DNA of 33,179 nucleotides from Saccoglossus kowalevskii (taxonomy: Eukaryota; Hemichordata; Enteropneusta; Harrimaniidae): positions 860,921-894,099 of the forward strand of contig NW_003137821.1 of the NCBI RefSeq assembly GCF_000003605.2. The letters run 5' to 3'. Of the stretch, positions 23,701-33,179 are shown piece after piece. A program made the translations under genes and the position numbers. Each line of letters begins with the position of its first letter. Within the stretch, counting starts at the first letter, position 1. Below the pieces are notes generated by a model. That model was not told where the DNA came from, did no database searches, and worked only from the letters and a program-made list of their open reading frames with translations.

Positions 23701-26700
23701 ATATTCCCTCATCGTATGTTAATGTTAGACGTAGCCTTACAGGGAAACTGTACGTGACACGTTAAATTATTTGCTCGTATGCCGAACAGAATAAGATTTC
23801 CATATTTATGACAATTACACTTTCATGTCATTACTAGCAATGCAGCTATAGCGAGCAAGTTTCTTTATCGCCGTTTTTTTCCTTTTTAGTATATTTCTGT
23901 CTCCTCCGTCATGTAAATTGATAATTTCCTGATCTGAGACACGTTTTAAATAAATTTATAACTAGAAGAACATGACTACATCTTACCAGTAATCTAAGAA
24001 TGACGAATCGACTTCGTTTTTAATAATAAAATAGGTATATTATAAATAATATACGAGACAGAAATGCAGCATTTTGCTGGGGAGTGTAAAACTACATACA
24101 CATTTTTGTAAACATAGTTTCAGCAGTGGCTTTGCTTATCGCAAGTGAGAGGGCCATCCACAGAACTCACACTGGACAGGGGAGTTCTTTCACTGCTAGT
24201 ATTGGGTAGACAAGACAATAGTACTGGAAATGAAATACACATACACCAACATATCGAATTACAGCTCCTGGCTTTAATACCTCTCAAAATAATCACAAGA
24301 AATAAAGCACAGAAAAATACAATGAATAAAGTCACTAAAATAGAGGATTGCTTAGGGAAGTGTACATTGTTGATAACTCACAGTTCCAGGACGTATTATT
24401 AGACGACAGTCAATGGCTTCTGCAACACAACAACGAATACATACAGGAGTATTGCTTGCAGAAAAACGCTGCGATTCTGGAGGGCACTGCTAAAAGCAGG
24501 AGATCACAGAACAGTTCACACAAGTCTCACAGAATGATGGTTGTAGCCAGTATCACTTGTCAAACAATATCGTAGCAGAACACACACAGAAAAGCAAGTT
24601 GAAATGACTGAAACCAAGTTGAAGAGATCGACCCAAACTGTCCTGAGTCTGTATATAGGCATGATTTAGTGTCACCACCTGGGTTTCCTCATAAGCCAAT
24701 CAGAATGTGATCTTGCTAGCAGCTGTGTCACGTAGGCAACTCAGTAGATCTTAAACATCCGCACATCTGGTAGATACCAATTCTCTTTCCAGGTTGTAAA
24801 TACCCTTTGTTATGCAAATTACAAGCACACCTGTTAGAACCCACTGCCCTTCAAGAGTTGAAAACAAGTATGACATGTCATTCACATTTTTATGACAGTT
24901 ATCACATTGCACACCGTTTCTTCCCATGATTCCATGTACACTTCCATTAATGCAGGGTTTGAGATAATATGACAAAATTATGAAATAAAGGATGTTGACA
25001 TGCTTACTGTTTGAAACTTATGTGTTGCTAAGCAAATAAACCTTAATTTCCGTGTGATCTCCCAAGCCTTTACAATTGCAGAGACATTTACAGAGACTGT
25101 GATATTGATAGATATTATGATGTTATCCCTTTAGACCACATACTTGACATTATGCCTATCTAAGTTGATGGACATGACCAGTGAGGTGTAAAATAGTACA
25201 AGTACATATATAAGTCAACCGGTTTTATTATAGATTGATCTACATTTCCAGTTGTCGGTTTCAGTAGAGTGATTTCTTCAATTCTGGAGTTGGTAAATGT
25301 AAGAAGAGTGTAACACTAAATTTATCGAATGCTATTAGTCATCTAATACCTAATTAGAATCGCAAGCATATATCACTTGTATGTTTCTAGCGTACTCGTA
25401 ACTTAACTAAAATGAAGGCAGTTTTTCTATGCTAGAATAATTACTGCGTTTCTTCGTTTTTGAGTGCAAAACTTTGTAAACAGTGAAGACTCAAATCAAT
25501 ACAAAAATGAGTATTAACTTAAATTTAATCAAAGACACTACAAAATAGGTCAGATTACTTCGACAAACATGGAAGATGAATGTACCATGCGACGTCGTAT
25601 TCTACAACCACTATATCACATATCACAGATTATGTAGCCCTTTTAGCTGTATCAAATAAGTGTCCAACAAACTAGTTCTGATACCGCTGTTCATATACTC
25701 TGATGTACACTTATTGTTATTTTCGTTGACTTGCATCGAGTTACAAACACAGTGTATAAAATTCGTTTGAAACTTACTAGTGTATGTCCTGCTGCCCGCA
25801 TTATGTAGCATAGGCAAGTTACTTTCTTCAAAATACATCATCGATAAACGTAATCAATATTTTTCTAGAATTTTGGCAATTTGAGACATTTTGTCTGGGA
25901 ATAGTCCACCCTTATTATGTACATCGAACGTTCGAAATCTCAACAGACGTCACATCAAAGAAAATGCCGAAGTTGCCTGCTACTGTATTATTTAATGTCT
26001 TCGATTTAACAATCAATATTCCACGAGCGTGACATACATATTGTCACTTACATGCTATATAATCGTTTATTTAAACAGTTAAATTAAAAAGTAACGTATA
26101 ATTTAATGTTTTCAAACTACTGCAGGACAGAAGTCGCCATTGTCCGCAAAATATGCGACCATAAGTTGTATCCGGTGTATATGTATAATGTCGGTATCGA
26201 TGACAGCGATGACGAAATTGATTTTCAATTCTCTGAGTTAACACATCCATATGTGTATGTTCACACAACTAAATTACCGTATTGAAAATGTAAACTTAAT
26301 GAGCAGGTCCATCCGTCTCTTATTCGTTATTATGCACATAATATAATATAATATCTGAAGCAGAACCACTCATGAACTCACAGCAATGTATGCAAGCCCA
26401 AAAGAACAGTAAAGTGTGGATTTTGAAAAATGATTGTCAATTGTGAAGTTAATGCAAAGATCCTGTTATGAATGTACCTGATTGGTTACCAAACCCTATA
26501 CCCTAACAGTCTGGCCAATCAGAGAGCAGCTTCTTTGTGTTTTCGACGTACAAAATTCTGCCTTATTTATACACTTCAACTCAACACATTCATAAAACGT
26601 CTCATCCTCACGATAGTGAGTTTCCATATGCACCATCAGAGTTGTTAAAAAGGTTCAACAATAAGACGGAGAGTATTTTAACCGACAGCAATATTTAGTG

Positions 26701-28591
26701 TTTGTCATCAGAGCTTACAGTCCGTAGGGTCTACTTCCACTGTCATTAGTACTATTATTTATTTAGACATTCAATTCACCTCATGTTGAAATAGATAGGA
26801 AACGATATTTGAATGTAGAGAGGCAATGGCATCAGTATAGACTCATATATTAACGTTATCAGAGATACAATTTCGCATGAATCGATATGATGAAATACAA
26901 GATCAACGTGTAGTGAAACGTGCACTTATGAAATATAGATTGCATTGCAAATTTGAATAAACTATTGCAGCTTTTTTAACCAATGTTCATCGATGTAATG
27001 GTGCGAATGTGAACTCTAAGTAATATATGTTACAGGCAATGCATTGGTGACAGCGGTGGTGGCAGTAAATGAACACATGCGAAGTGTAACCAATATGTTC
27101 ATTGCACAAATTGCTCTTGGTGACATCATAATGCTGCTTCTGGCCATGCCGTTTGACATCATCAGTAAACACGTGTATGAAGTAAGTTATTTAGTGAAAC
27201 CTATTACAACAATATACGAGATATGAATACTGCGATTTTGAGATGCTGTACACACATTAGAACACTATTTTGTTATACATAGTGTAAGCATCAGTTCCCG
27301 CAGTAGATAAACCTCGGCTAGTGGTTTCTGCATCTCCACTGTGTATATCGTACACTGTTGTTGATACCCAGAAAACTATCGTTTAACCCAGACGTTTACC
27401 TAAATAATTGTGATTGCAGGATTGGAGTTTTGGTACTGTATTGTGTAGGAGTATGTCGTTTTGTAAGGACTATTCGTTAACTATCACTATAGTAACGCTG
27501 ACAGTCATGAGTATTGATAGGTAAGTATTTAAAATAATTATGAAAATTTTCGTTGGTTAGATAATTGATATACATTATGCATTAATGCTCATAAGAATTA
27601 CCACTATGCATCAATGGATCATCAAACAATATATGTAAATGTATGTAACCATGGTAATTGAAACAGTGGACATGATAATGGGAACGAATGAAATACTATT
27701 TTAAGGGAAAAACAGGTTTCGTGGCTCCTTCCGCCTCAACGAGATCTCGAGAGGGCAATTTTCGTTTAAGGATATTGAATGTGGAACTTCAAATCACTTT
27801 TGTGAATCATTGAAAATTTGTTCTAACTTTTTAAAATCGGTTTTTGCAGGTGTTTTATACTATCCCGTGAACTCAGAACATACAGCATTCGGACCATGAA
27901 GACGTTTTTCACTGTAGCAATCATCATTCAATTGCTCTCCGTGTCTGCTGCCATTCCAGCGTCCATTTTCAGTAGTGTGTGGCGTGAATCTACTCATACC
28001 CATTCAAATGACAGCGCCGCAAATGCGTCAATTCGTGTTTGTAAACTTAATGACGACCCGTCAAATTTGTTGCGGGTTTCTCTCTCGCGTATTCTCCTAT
28101 TATATGTTCTACCACTAGTAATTATCAGTGTTTCGTTTAGGAAGCTCAACGCGTTTCTCAGATCAACGGAGGCCCAGGTGTTGCTATCTGCAAATAAAAA
28201 GATCGTGGCTGCCTGTAAGAGGGCACTCCACTTACTCATTACTCTGGTAGGATTATATACTGCTTTGCTACTCCCAACTGTCATAGACACAATAGTGTCA
28301 TTTTTCATTAGAGGTGGTTCGTTATTTGACAATAAGTGGTATTCTCTGTACGAATTCCTCGTGGATACCACATTATATGCGATATGTGTATATAAACCGG
28401 TCGTTTATTCCATCATGAGCGCGAACTTTCGACATGGGTTTCGTGAGCTGACTTGCTGTTCATCGCACAACACAGGGAAAAACAGGATTGAGTCCAACGA
28501 TGACGAGTCAACTTTGGACACCAATGAAATATGGTTCAACAGTGATGGCAGCGAAAGCAGTGTACAACACGATGTAGGGGACAGAGTGTAA
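20652..28591 (+). CDS. Class A (rhodopsin-like) GPCR, orphan, peptide-receptor-like, 4 exons, 378 aa
   Basis: Joining 20652-20799, 27036-27181, 27420-27520 and 27850-28591 gives 1137 nt, a 378-aa seven-helix plasma-membrane receptor. All introns are GT/AG, with phases 1, 0 and 2. Kept class A landmarks: N51 (1.50), D79 (2.50), C107 (3.25), D131-R132 (3.49-3.50), C196 in ECL2, P220 (5.50), P274 (6.50), P315 (7.50) and Y318 (7.53). TM segments lie at about 33-60, 69-92, 104-130, 149-175, 205-230, 254-285 and 297-321. After helix 8 there is a Cys pair (334-335, possible palmitoylation) and an acidic, Ser/Thr-rich tail. ECL2 has two N-glycosylation sequons (N185, N190). Unusual residues: Gln159 for W4.50, Leu272 for W6.48, Leu271 for C6.47, Lys314 for N7.49, Phe228 for Y5.58, and DRC for DRY. 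TM3 (LTVMSIDR) and TM5 resemble peptide-receptor groups; the ligand is unknown. Signalling may be altered or ligand-independent, which is inference. Confidence 0.9.
24120..24990. other. Composition-shifted segment with several overlapping open frames
   Basis: Less AT-rich than the rest of the intron. On + the frames 24145-24402 and 24348-24575 overlap; the second, before its late ATGs, reads LREVYIVDNSQFQDVLLDDS, acidic and helix-like. On - there is a frame at 24335-24120 with a hydrophobic start followed by a Cys-rich tail, beginning with GTG, and one at 24975-24751 containing GVQCDNCHKNVND, beginning with TTG. None has a clear start or a recognised domain. A retroelement or LTR-like insertion, or a decayed gene, would explain the composition and the minus-strand promoter motif inside it. 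Confidence 0.3.
24652..24703 (-). promoter_or_regulatory. Promoter-like module: CCAATCAG box and TATA box, reading leftward
   Basis: On the minus strand CTGATTGG (24703-24696; + strand AGCCAATCAG, a perfect NF-Y-type site) is followed ~40 bp on by CTATATA (24658-24652). This is the usual -80/-30 arrangement, predicting a start near 24620-24630. No reading frame with a good start follows, so it may belong to an LTR-like element or a non-coding transcript. Confidence 0.35.
25100..25475 (-). repeat. Inverted third copy (C) of part of the GPCR 3' flank
   Basis: The reverse complement of this stretch aligns with ~5960-6290 (copy A) and ~31055-31395 (copy B). Diagnostic shared pieces include CCAGAATTGA, AACTGGAAATGTAGATCAAT, GGTTGACTTATATATGTACT and GGCATAATGT. 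Similarity in the core is about 80-85% by eye. It may be a dispersed repeat that also sits in both flank copies, or a rearranged piece of another receptor-locus copy. Confidence 0.85.
26478..26571 (+). promoter_or_regulatory. Promoter-like module: inverted pair of CCAAT boxes and TATA box, reading rightward
   Basis: CTGATTGG (26478-26485) and CCAATCAG (26515-26522) are exact reverse complements and both are perfect NF-Y-type sites. TATTTATA (26564-26571) lies 45 bp after the second. A start near 26595-26600 (CTCATCCT) is predicted, only ~440 bp before exon 2. It could drive an alternative 5' end lacking exon 1, or belong to an unrelated element. The first downstream ATG frame (26629) is very short. 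Confidence 0.4.
27036..27181 (+). CDS. GPCR exon 2: end of TM1, ICL1, TM2
   Basis: Acceptor TGTTACAG at 27035; donor TATGAA|GTAAGT at 27182. It completes Gly50 and encodes residues 51-98: GNALV (N1.50), the loop NEHMRSVTN, then TM2 IAQIALGD (D79, 2.50) with AMPFD (P88). The intron after Glu98 is phase 0. The start of this exon is duplicated as a relic at 2302-2368. Confidence 0.9.
27420..27520 (+). CDS. GPCR exon 3: ECL1 and TM3
   Basis: Acceptor TGATTGCAG at 27419; donor GATAG|GTAAGT at 27521. It encodes residues 99-131 plus two bases of Arg132: DWSFGTVLC (WxFG and C107, the 3.25 disulfide cysteine), then TM3 ending LTVMSID. The phase 2 intron splits the Arg codon of the DR(Y) motif, an intron position found in many class A receptor genes. 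Confidence 0.9.
27850..28591 (+). CDS. GPCR exon 4: ICL2 to C-terminus, TM4-TM7
   Basis: Acceptor TTTTTGCAG at 27849; stop TAA 28589-28591. It completes Arg132 and encodes residues 133-378. TM4 has Q159 where W4.50 is expected and P168. ECL2 carries C196 and two sequons. TM5 is LLLYVLPLVIISVSF. TM6 reads LYTALLLPTV, so CWxP is LLLP. TM7 reads VYKPVVYSIM, so NPxxY is KPxxY. Helix 8 is ANFRHGFREL, followed by CCSS. The tail is acidic and Ser/Thr-rich (SNDDESTLDT). Antisense open frames here, such as 28371-27994, are shadows of this exon. Confidence 0.95.
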
Positions 28592-29935
28592 TCTCAGTTG
28601 GATTCTAAAATTGAATTCAAAATGGCGGATAAATAAATGTCATCAGAACGTGTTTTACTGTGTGTTGGGGGACTCACGTACTGAGATGGTATAACGTATA
28701 GTTTGGGTGCGATGCAGTAATATAAGTTTTTGGCATCTGATTTCAAACCTTGTTTCAGTAGCATACTTACCTGCAACCTCTTGTACGTACGTGTGCGAGC
28801 GAGCAGTTGTTTCATATTACTCAATACTTGAGGACCGGCACTTCACATAACCAAAATACACAGCACTCGGAGAAGATGTGAACTTATATCAGATTTATTG
28901 AAAATAAATATGCATGTCAACCATTAGAGACACAATGTATTAGGACTTATCGATGCGTAGTTCCGACCGGAAACATGTATGGTAGCATTGTAGCATCTTG
29001 TAGCATTGATTTTTAATATTCCTTAAAGTGCTTGTGAAATGCCCACCCACACGTTTCCGATCTTAGATCTCGCAGAAGTTAAAATGCCCTAGACTGAGTT
29101 TGAGACGCATTTTTTCACTTTAAAAAAATATATATATACCAGATATATACAAAAGCTGACATGCCACGTTCAGCGATTGCATTCTCAGCAAAAGATGTGT
29201 ACGCACTCCTACCTGTCATAATCTGTTATATGCAATTACAACTCTGGTTCCCCAATAACTCTGGGTAGGGTTCGAATGTGTGTACATCGATAATATCGCG
29301 GATAAAGACTCATTAGTAAAATATCCCATTAGTTCACACTAGTGCTTAGTAAGAATGATTGTCTATTTAATATTGTGTTATATATTAAATAAGGCCATCT
29401 CAAAGGTCAATAGTAAAAAGAAATATTACGCTCAGTGTAACTTAACGCACCTCTGTCATACATGTTGACTTCTCGGCTTATTAACAAGGCTATGTACACA
29501 GGACACTGTTATATATTCTTTGCATCCGTCCCAATAAAAGCTAGCTCACGGTCTTGAGATTTGAAGTACGGGAAGTTGTAAAGCAATGCTTGCCCCTAAA
29601 CATTAATCAGTGAATTTAATCAATAAATGCAATTAACATGTTTAATGTCCATCGGAATAGACAACTCAACCAAGCAATCATATTTTGATATATCTTCTAT
29701 CAGAAGTACTGTTTTAATGTCATTTTTTGTATTCCTTAGAAGTATTTCTTGTTCCAATTGCTTCAGCTGTAAGTTAACGAAAGTGTACAGATTATTCCCC
29801 AAGACCATTGTGAAAGGTCACGACGTGTAATTTAACTGCATGTACTTAAACGCTGTTAGGTAATTTCATTTTCAAAAACTTCTATGCATTTATTTACATT
29901 GAGATACATCAACGCCGATTGAAAAATACTGTTGT
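28334..29935 (+). repeat. Copy B, block 1 of the duplication (partner 184-1790)
   Basis: This is the end of the intact GPCR exon 4 plus its downstream flank, collinear with copy A. It carries an 18 bp block, CTGACATGCCACGTTCAG (29156-29173), missing from copy A's flank at that place. A 14/18 match to that block (CTAACATGCCACGCCAAG, 167-184) sits exactly at copy A's upstream breakpoint. No gene is seen beyond the receptor exon. Confidence 0.9.
28632..28637 (+). promoter_or_regulatory. Poly(A) signal AATAAA of the GPCR gene
   Basis: AATAAA lies 41 bp after the stop codon, implying a very short 3' UTR of roughly 60 nt. The signal is conserved in copy A (479-484). Confidence 0.6.
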
Positions 29936-30203
29936 AAGTAGAAAGAACCGTCTGGTGTGTCCATTGCGCTCGGTGGCTTGCAAGCTATCTCCACGTAAAA
30001 AAAACGGACACAAATCTTCATGGTCATATGATAATTGATAATTTTGCTCTCATGTCGGCAGAACGTTTAGAGCATCGCATGTTCTCATATCATATCGATG
30101 TAATGCGCATTTTTGAAATTTTAATCTTCACATGATAAATGACATCGCATATTTGAATATTTACCGTCACTATTATTCCATGCATACATGATTGCTGGCC
30201 AGC

Positions 30204-30225
30204 AAAAAAAAAAAAAAAAAAAAAA
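30204..30225. repeat. Poly(A) run, 22 nt
   Basis: An uninterrupted run of 22 A between CCAGC and CATTATAG. It could be the tail of a retroposed insert within the ~265 bp (29990-30255) that does not align to copy A, but no target-site duplication was identified. Confidence 0.85.
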
Positions 30226-30254
30226 CATTATAGAACTAGTCCATTCTTTGAGGC

Positions 30255-32020
30255 ACACTGTAAATATAGAATACCATTGTTTGTAATCGTATCCAAGTAA
30301 TAATCATTGAATATAAATGCTATAGAAGTGACAGCGGCGGCATTGCGTTCGGCGGATGGACGGTGGTGGTGATGCTGAACGGTAAGTGGTGAAGTATTTA
30401 TGTATGTGTTGTTCGGATTTGAATGTGAACGTTATTTCAAACTATTTGATTAAGTTTGCTCCGGTTCTCGCTAGTTGGAAATAATATTATATCTGGTGGA
30501 TTATGGTACAATGTATTGGTGTGCTATATATATATATATATTTAATATATAAATAATAAATTGACTTAATTTGTCACTTTGTAGAAATATAACGACGATG
30601 CTGTCAGTGACGCATGGTTCTACTCATTAACTTTACATTGTCACTACGGGAAATCAGTCAGGTGGAATAAGTCACATAGATTTGATACGCCGAGGACTTT
30701 AAATGAAACTCGTTAATTGTGAAGTCATTAAAAGTACTTTCATCGTTACATGTTATTGTATCTCACTGGGTCCTAGATGGCCCAATGATGTCGACTATTG
30801 TCGACGATGGATGTGTTCAGTGGGAAAACAATACAAAGCGTTAACCGTAAATCCCGCGATAGCTTGAGCAATTATGTGAATGTATTGACTAAGAGGAACC
30901 ATGCAGTACTTGTTGAATATGGATTGTTAAATTGCAGATAGGTTTTCGTTCAAACTTAATAAAGATTTTAGAAGCCATATGATGGTGAAGCAAGTAAATG
31001 TGATGTATGTGTTTGTGTTGATTTGTAGGTGTATGGATTGCAAGCGAACGGCGTAAATAAGTACGGTACAAAAATACTGCCTTCAGTGTAGTTAAGCCAT
31101 GAGCACACTAAAGACACACAAGTGATATACGTTTCCTTTTATGATTAGTTATAAAAAGACTGATAGCATTCGATAAAAGTCTCCTATGGCATTTATTTAC
31201 TCGAGAATTGATGGAAATTACTCTATTGAAAACGGCAACTTGAAATGTAGATCAATCTGTCTTTATAAAATTAATGCCGTTGACTTATATATGGACTTGT
31301 GCTATTGTACACCCCTTTATTGTACATGCCTATCAACTTTAGATATGCATAATGTAACACATGTGGACTAAAACGTTAACATCATTGAATCAGTTCTCGA
31401 AGTCTTATTACATATACATATAATCCCTTCCAAACATATGACCTGAAATACAAAAAGAAATTACGATACATCAAACCCTTAATATAACAAGAAATATTTT
31501 CCACCATGTCGATTTATCTAACCAAACAAACTGTAAATGCAGAATAGAATAATTTTATAATAGAATGTATGGAGCATATTCGTTAATTTGCACTTGGGGA
31601 ACATATCCAATCAATTAGTGTTGTCGACCATAAGTAGACACGTGTTCAAGAGTCTGTATTAATTGAACCTAAAACGACACGAATAAATTTAAATCATTAA
31701 ATATGTACTGCACAGTTTAAAAAAGAAAATTGCTGATACCGACAATCTACGAAGATACCTGCTCTATGATTGCACCTAATTGTATATAAAGAATGTGCAC
31801 GTGAATACACAATTATTACACACGTGATTGCACATCACAAGTATGCACGTGAAATGAGCTGAGCTACATCCCACACACTATGATAAACTGTGAATTAGAT
31901 TTAATACATCACCACAATTTGCTACAGAGCATGACTGAAAGAAAAAAAACTCCCACTAAATTCGAAGAGACTGTAGTGATTTTATGAAATAAAAAAATGA
32001 TTACCCCTAAATGGAAACAC
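30255..32020 (+). repeat. Copy B, block 2 of the duplication (partner 5125-6905)
   Basis: Collinear with copy A block 2; homology fades out after ~32020 (6905 in A). It includes a TA-rich tract (~30526-30541), the conserved TATAAATG/donor pair (30312-30387), the segment also found inverted in intron 1 (31055-31395), and TATATAAAG (31783-31791) with three CACGTG sites (31798, 31821, 31846). No conserved coding frame. Confidence 0.85.
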
Positions 32021-32919
32021 CAAAGTATAATTTACTTTGCAATATGCCAGTAGAAAAGGTCATGAAATTAAAGTTTATTGTGGGCGTATTGTGGGTGTAA
32101 CAGGTAAATGATGAACATTCCGGGATAGATTTTTTAACAACAACTATGCATTATTATTTACGCTGTGAATATATGCTTACGTGTAAAATAAGATGACTAA
32201 TCTCATCAGTGTAACAATGATTCTATCAATTTAAAAGTTACTGTTTCTTGTAGGGCTCATATAATGGTAAATTATCCCACATATTTGATTCATGATAAGT
32301 AAATTATGCATATATTTGATGGACACAACTAAACATGCGTCTCAATATATACATACGTATATGATTTAATTGTGACTATATTACATATTTGTTGCATCAA
32401 CAAAAAATAACAAGACAGGCAACTGCGGTATTTTTCTTGGCATTCGAATTTGATTTTGAACATTAAACACTTTCTTTTTCAAGAAAAGTTACATCATATT
32501 AATATACAATCTACGAGGATGATCATTTATAGTTTCAAAAGATGAATTTCAAAACGATGCACACATAAATATGCTCGGCGCTTTGACTGATTTTTGACTA
32601 ATAAGATTTTGACTAATTTGAATATTACACAAATTGGTTTACAGTTGCGAGTCACCTGAGGCTAAATTTTGCATGTAGATGAATTTCGGCAATATCTTGT
32701 TCGACAGAAAAAAAAATGATAATATGTCTATGTTAAATACATGGGATCTGCTAAATATGAACTTGACAGCAACTATTATAACCCAGCATTTATGTCAACG
32801 TTCTTGTAAATACTCTGACCACCGACTAGAATATTCATGTTTTAGACTTAGATTTTCTGTCGGGGTCATTTTATGTGCAATATATTATTCTTTTTACACT
32901 GGGCAAAATCGTTGGTATA
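32021..32919. other. Gene-free AT-rich stretch after the duplication
   Basis: Beyond the end of copy B homology I see only AT-rich DNA with no supported gene, promoter or repeat. Confidence 0.5.
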
Positions 32920-33179
32920 CGGCGGGTACATTAACGTATTCGCACGCGTATATTCCCGATATTCGTAGATATACGTTGGTCGGCGCACACGTACATTCAA
33001 CGTACTAGTATGTACGGGGAATACGCAACGTATATTCACACATTCGGAACATACTGATACATAAATATACACAGCAGTATATTTACGCGGACCGGAAGTA
33101 TACAGTGCGCACATTAACGTACACCTAATGCAGGACAATGCTGTCTAACGTATTCCTACGTATACGTAGTATATACGGA
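32920..33179. repeat. CpG-rich block dense in ACGTA/TATACG motifs, running off the window edge
   Basis: More than 20 CpG dinucleotides fall in ~260 bp, against a sparse background. Degenerate repeats recur: ACATTAACGTA (twice), ACATTCAACGTA, ACGTATTC (at least twice), GTATATTC (twice). A local palindrome CGTAC-TAGTAT-GTACG lies at ~33000-33015. The long frames on both strands here (32679-33008 + and 33138-32866 -) follow from low stop-codon density and look like Tyr/Ile/Val/Arg repeats, not a protein family. Probably the edge of a diverged tandem repeat or mobile element. Confidence 0.5.

Larger units (their letters stand above)
20800..27035 (+). other. GPCR intron 1 (6.2 kb)
   Basis: GTAAGC ... 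TGTTACAG. It is far longer than introns 2 (238 bp) and 3 (329 bp). It contains the inverted flank copy (~25100-25475), two CCAAT/TATA modules and a composition-shifted stretch (~24120-24990). The remaining ~21000-24100 and 25560-26460 are AT-rich with no supported gene. A short (ATAAT)n tract lies at ~26341-26353. Confidence 0.8.

Noticed and set aside
24348-24575. 75-codon + strand frame inside intron 1 as a nested gene
   Set aside because: It lacks an ATG near its start, overlaps another open frame and a minus-strand frame, and matches no known family; kept only as part of a composition-shifted segment.
27994-28371. 125-codon minus-strand open frame
   Set aside because: It lies entirely antisense to GPCR exon 4, whose splice sites and TM motifs are unambiguous; it is a shadow frame.

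Overview
The window is AT-rich animal nuclear DNA. It contains spliced exons with GT/AG introns, AATAAA poly(A) signals, a trinucleotide microsatellite and long gene-poor stretches. There are no operons, ribosome binding sites or prophage features. The only gene that can be read completely is a four-exon class A (rhodopsin-like) GPCR on the + strand. Its style, with peptide-receptor-like TM3/TM5 and an intron inside the DR(Y) arginine codon, fits an invertebrate metazoan, possibly a marine deuterostome or lophotrochozoan. No species can be named from the sequence alone.

Layout. Positions 1-150 hold the open 3' end of an unidentified upstream coding exon, which stops at TAG 148-150. About 35 bp later, at ~184, an abrupt junction leads into a truncated and frameshifted copy of the GPCR's last exon (184-438) plus its 3' flank (copy A, to ~1790, resuming at ~5125-6905). 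Between these two blocks of copy A lies a broken relic of GPCR exon 2 (2302-2368). From ~6900 to 20650 I see no recognisable gene. This stretch holds a (TCA)n microsatellite, a 3 x 20 bp tandem repeat, and two islands of higher GC with coding-like but unidentified reading frames (12840-13340 and 16545-16712).

The intact GPCR runs from exon 1 (20652-20799) across a 6.2 kb intron to exons 2, 3 and 4 (27036-27181, 27420-27520, 27850-28591). It is predicted at 378 aa. Intron 1 carries an inverted third copy of part of the GPCR 3' flank (~25100-25475). It also has two promoter-like modules with perfect CCAATCAG (NF-Y type) boxes about 40-45 bp from a TATA element, one facing each way. The 3' flank of the intact gene (28592-~32020) is the partner of copy A. 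The window ends in a CpG-rich block dense in ACGTA/TATACG (from ~32920) that is unlike everything else here.

The main story is a GPCR locus that has been duplicated and shredded: one intact receptor, a 3'-terminal pseudogene, an exon-2 relic, and dispersed pieces of its downstream DNA. The intact receptor lacks several residues normally needed for class A activation (Trp4.50, Trp6.48, Asn7.49, DRY tyrosine) but keeps the disulfide cysteines and TM prolines. The altered Lys7.49 is shared by the pseudogene, so the change predates the duplication.
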